Assembly (NCBI GenBank): GCA_035512595.1
Contig: DATKDU010000437.1
Location: 1 to 8,000, forward strand
Length of the DNA: 8,000 nucleotides
Source of the DNA: DATKDU01 sp035512595
GTDB lineage: Bacteria > Planctomycetota > Planctomycetia > Pirellulales > Pirellulaceae
Direction: 5' to 3'
The notes under the pieces were generated by a model. That model ran no database searches. It was not told the origin of the DNA and was given only the letters and a program-made list of their open reading frames with translations. The position numbers and the translations under genes were made by a program. Positions 7,158 through 8,000 of this stretch are shown here, one piece after another (the first letter of the stretch is position 1; every line of letters begins with the position of its first letter).

Positions 7158-8000
7158 TCACTTCGGCTCTGCGACCTCGAACTTCGCCAGCGGTCGCTGA
7201 GCATTTTCCGAATCGCGATCCAGCCACCCCGTCAGCTTGCGTCCGTCCTCGAGCGTCGTCTCGAGCGCCCATCGGTTCTCTCGCCAGGCGAACTCGTAGC
7301 GCTGCTCGTCCACTCCCAAGAGCTCGCGCAGTTTCTCTACTTCATGGCTCCAGAGCAGCTTGCCGCGGGGGCCGATTGTCGCCCAGGCTGGCTCACCGTC
7401 GGCAGTCATCCGCGCTACAAGCGCCGCCAGCGACGGCGGCCGGTGCGCAGCCGCGTGGGTCACGGCGACCGAACGGCGGCGATCCTTCTCGAACGTCGCC
7501 ACCTTTGTGCGGACGCCGCTCGTCGCCTGCGCGGCAAATCGATCGGCCAGCTTGAGCGCAAATGCCATTTCTTGCCGCGCAGCCTCTAAGCCGTCGTCAG
7601 ACTTATCGCCCAGTGCAAACTGCGGCTGGCCAAGCTGCGGATCGACCTTCCACTGCTCAAATTCGTCCGCCAACCTGGCGACAAACTGCTCTACGGCTTC
7701 GCTCTCGGTGGTCGGCGCAATCTCGCTGCCATTTCTGCGCTGAAAATCACGGTCCGGATCGGGACGCGCAGTGGCCAGTTGCTCGCGGAGCAGGTCAAAG
7801 AATGCCGCGGCATGCCGGCCGTCGTTGCCTTCCATCAGAAACAGCACTTTCGCAGCCGCATCGTTGCCGCCGCTGGCATCCACCTGGTTTCCGGCGATAT
7901 ACGCCGCCAGTCCCTGGCTCACCCACTCGGGGAGCGTTTGATCCAGCTCGGCGGTGTGGAAGAACGCCTGGGCGACCGCCTGCCGCAATTGCCGCTGCTG
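7158..8000 (-). CDS. Peptidase-MA-like protein with degenerate zinc motif, 5' end outside window
   Basis: The frame is open to base 8000 on the minus strand with no stop, and the last ~280 residues are present, ending in TGA at 7160-7158. A TTG at 7988 could start it, but the preceding codons (Gln-Gln-Arg-Gln) continue in frame, and the first recognisable motif follows immediately, so I treat it as partial. The N-terminal visible part, AVAQAFFHTAE followed by LPEWVSQGLAAYIAG, has the layout of a peptidase-MA/DUF1570-type gluzincin (VxHExxH ... LPxWLSEGLAEY). Here HExxH is replaced by QAFFH (7970-7956) and the downstream Glu of W-x-S-E-G by Gln (7925-7911), so zinc binding is probably lost. 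The rest is charged and helical, with no clear membrane segment, and ends in a beta-rich region around RYEFAWRENRWALETTLEDG. Family membership is inferred; the gene itself is well supported by its length and composition. Confidence 0.7.
   Translation of the reverse strand, partial: QQRQLRQAVAQAFFHTAELDQTLPEWVSQGLAAYIAGNQVDASGGNDAAAKVLFLMEGNDGRHAAAFFDLLREQLATARPDPDRDFQRRNGSEIAPTTESEAVEQFVARLADEFEQWKVDPQLGQPQFALGDKSDDGLEAARQEMAFALKLADRFAAQATSGVRTKVATFEKDRRRSVAVTHAAAHRPPSLAALVARMTADGEPAWATIGPRGKLLWSHEVEKLRELLGVDEQRYEFAWRENRWALETTLEDGRKLTGWLDRDSENAQRPLAKFEVAEPK

Noticed and set aside
7189..7200. Small palindrome CAGCGGTCGCTG inside the minus-strand gene as a shared terminator
   Set aside because: Only a 5-bp stem with a 2-nt loop and no T run; too weak to call.

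Overview
The window is high-GC bacterial DNA (visibly around 60% G+C, strongly G/C-ending codons), densely coding, with mostly weak or absent Shine-Dalgarno sequences. The mix of genes suggests a planctomycete, probably of the Pirellulales type: an Asp-box sialidase, a SWIM/SNF2 helicase, a TerC-like membrane protein, HflX, a short-chain dehydrogenase and a secreted-peptidase-like relic. That assignment is inference from gene families and style; nothing in the window proves it.

Layout. Bases 1-588 hold the C-terminal half of a sialidase-like (BNR/Asp-box) protein that begins outside the window. A 98-bp gap with a weak possible promoter leads to a complete 897-residue SNF2-family helicase (687-3380) with a good ribosome binding site. 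The 118-bp gap behind it is the only clearly non-coding structured stretch: five copies of a 12-nt core (ATYTTCCTGTCY) at a 15-nt pitch, two inverted and then three direct, which fold into a long imperfect hairpin (3394-3479). Then come four closely spaced plus-strand genes: TerC-family protein (3499-4317), flavin-reductase-like protein (4350-4940), GTPase HflX (about 4999-6372) and a short-chain dehydrogenase/reductase (6376-7155). A convergent minus-strand gene (7158-8000, 5' end outside the window) stops only 2 bp from the dehydrogenase; it looks like a peptidase-MA-type protein in which two of three expected zinc-ligand positions and the catalytic Glu are substituted.

How the genes work together. 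No dedicated multi-gene system is evident. The terC-flavin reductase-hflX-SDR run may be one transcript because gaps are 32, about 58 and 3 bp, but the products belong to different housekeeping or stress roles (metal export, flavin/redox chemistry, ribosome rescue, reductase). The least explained items are the 15-nt-pitch repeat between the helicase and terC genes and the apparently inactivated metalloprotease-like protein at the right end.
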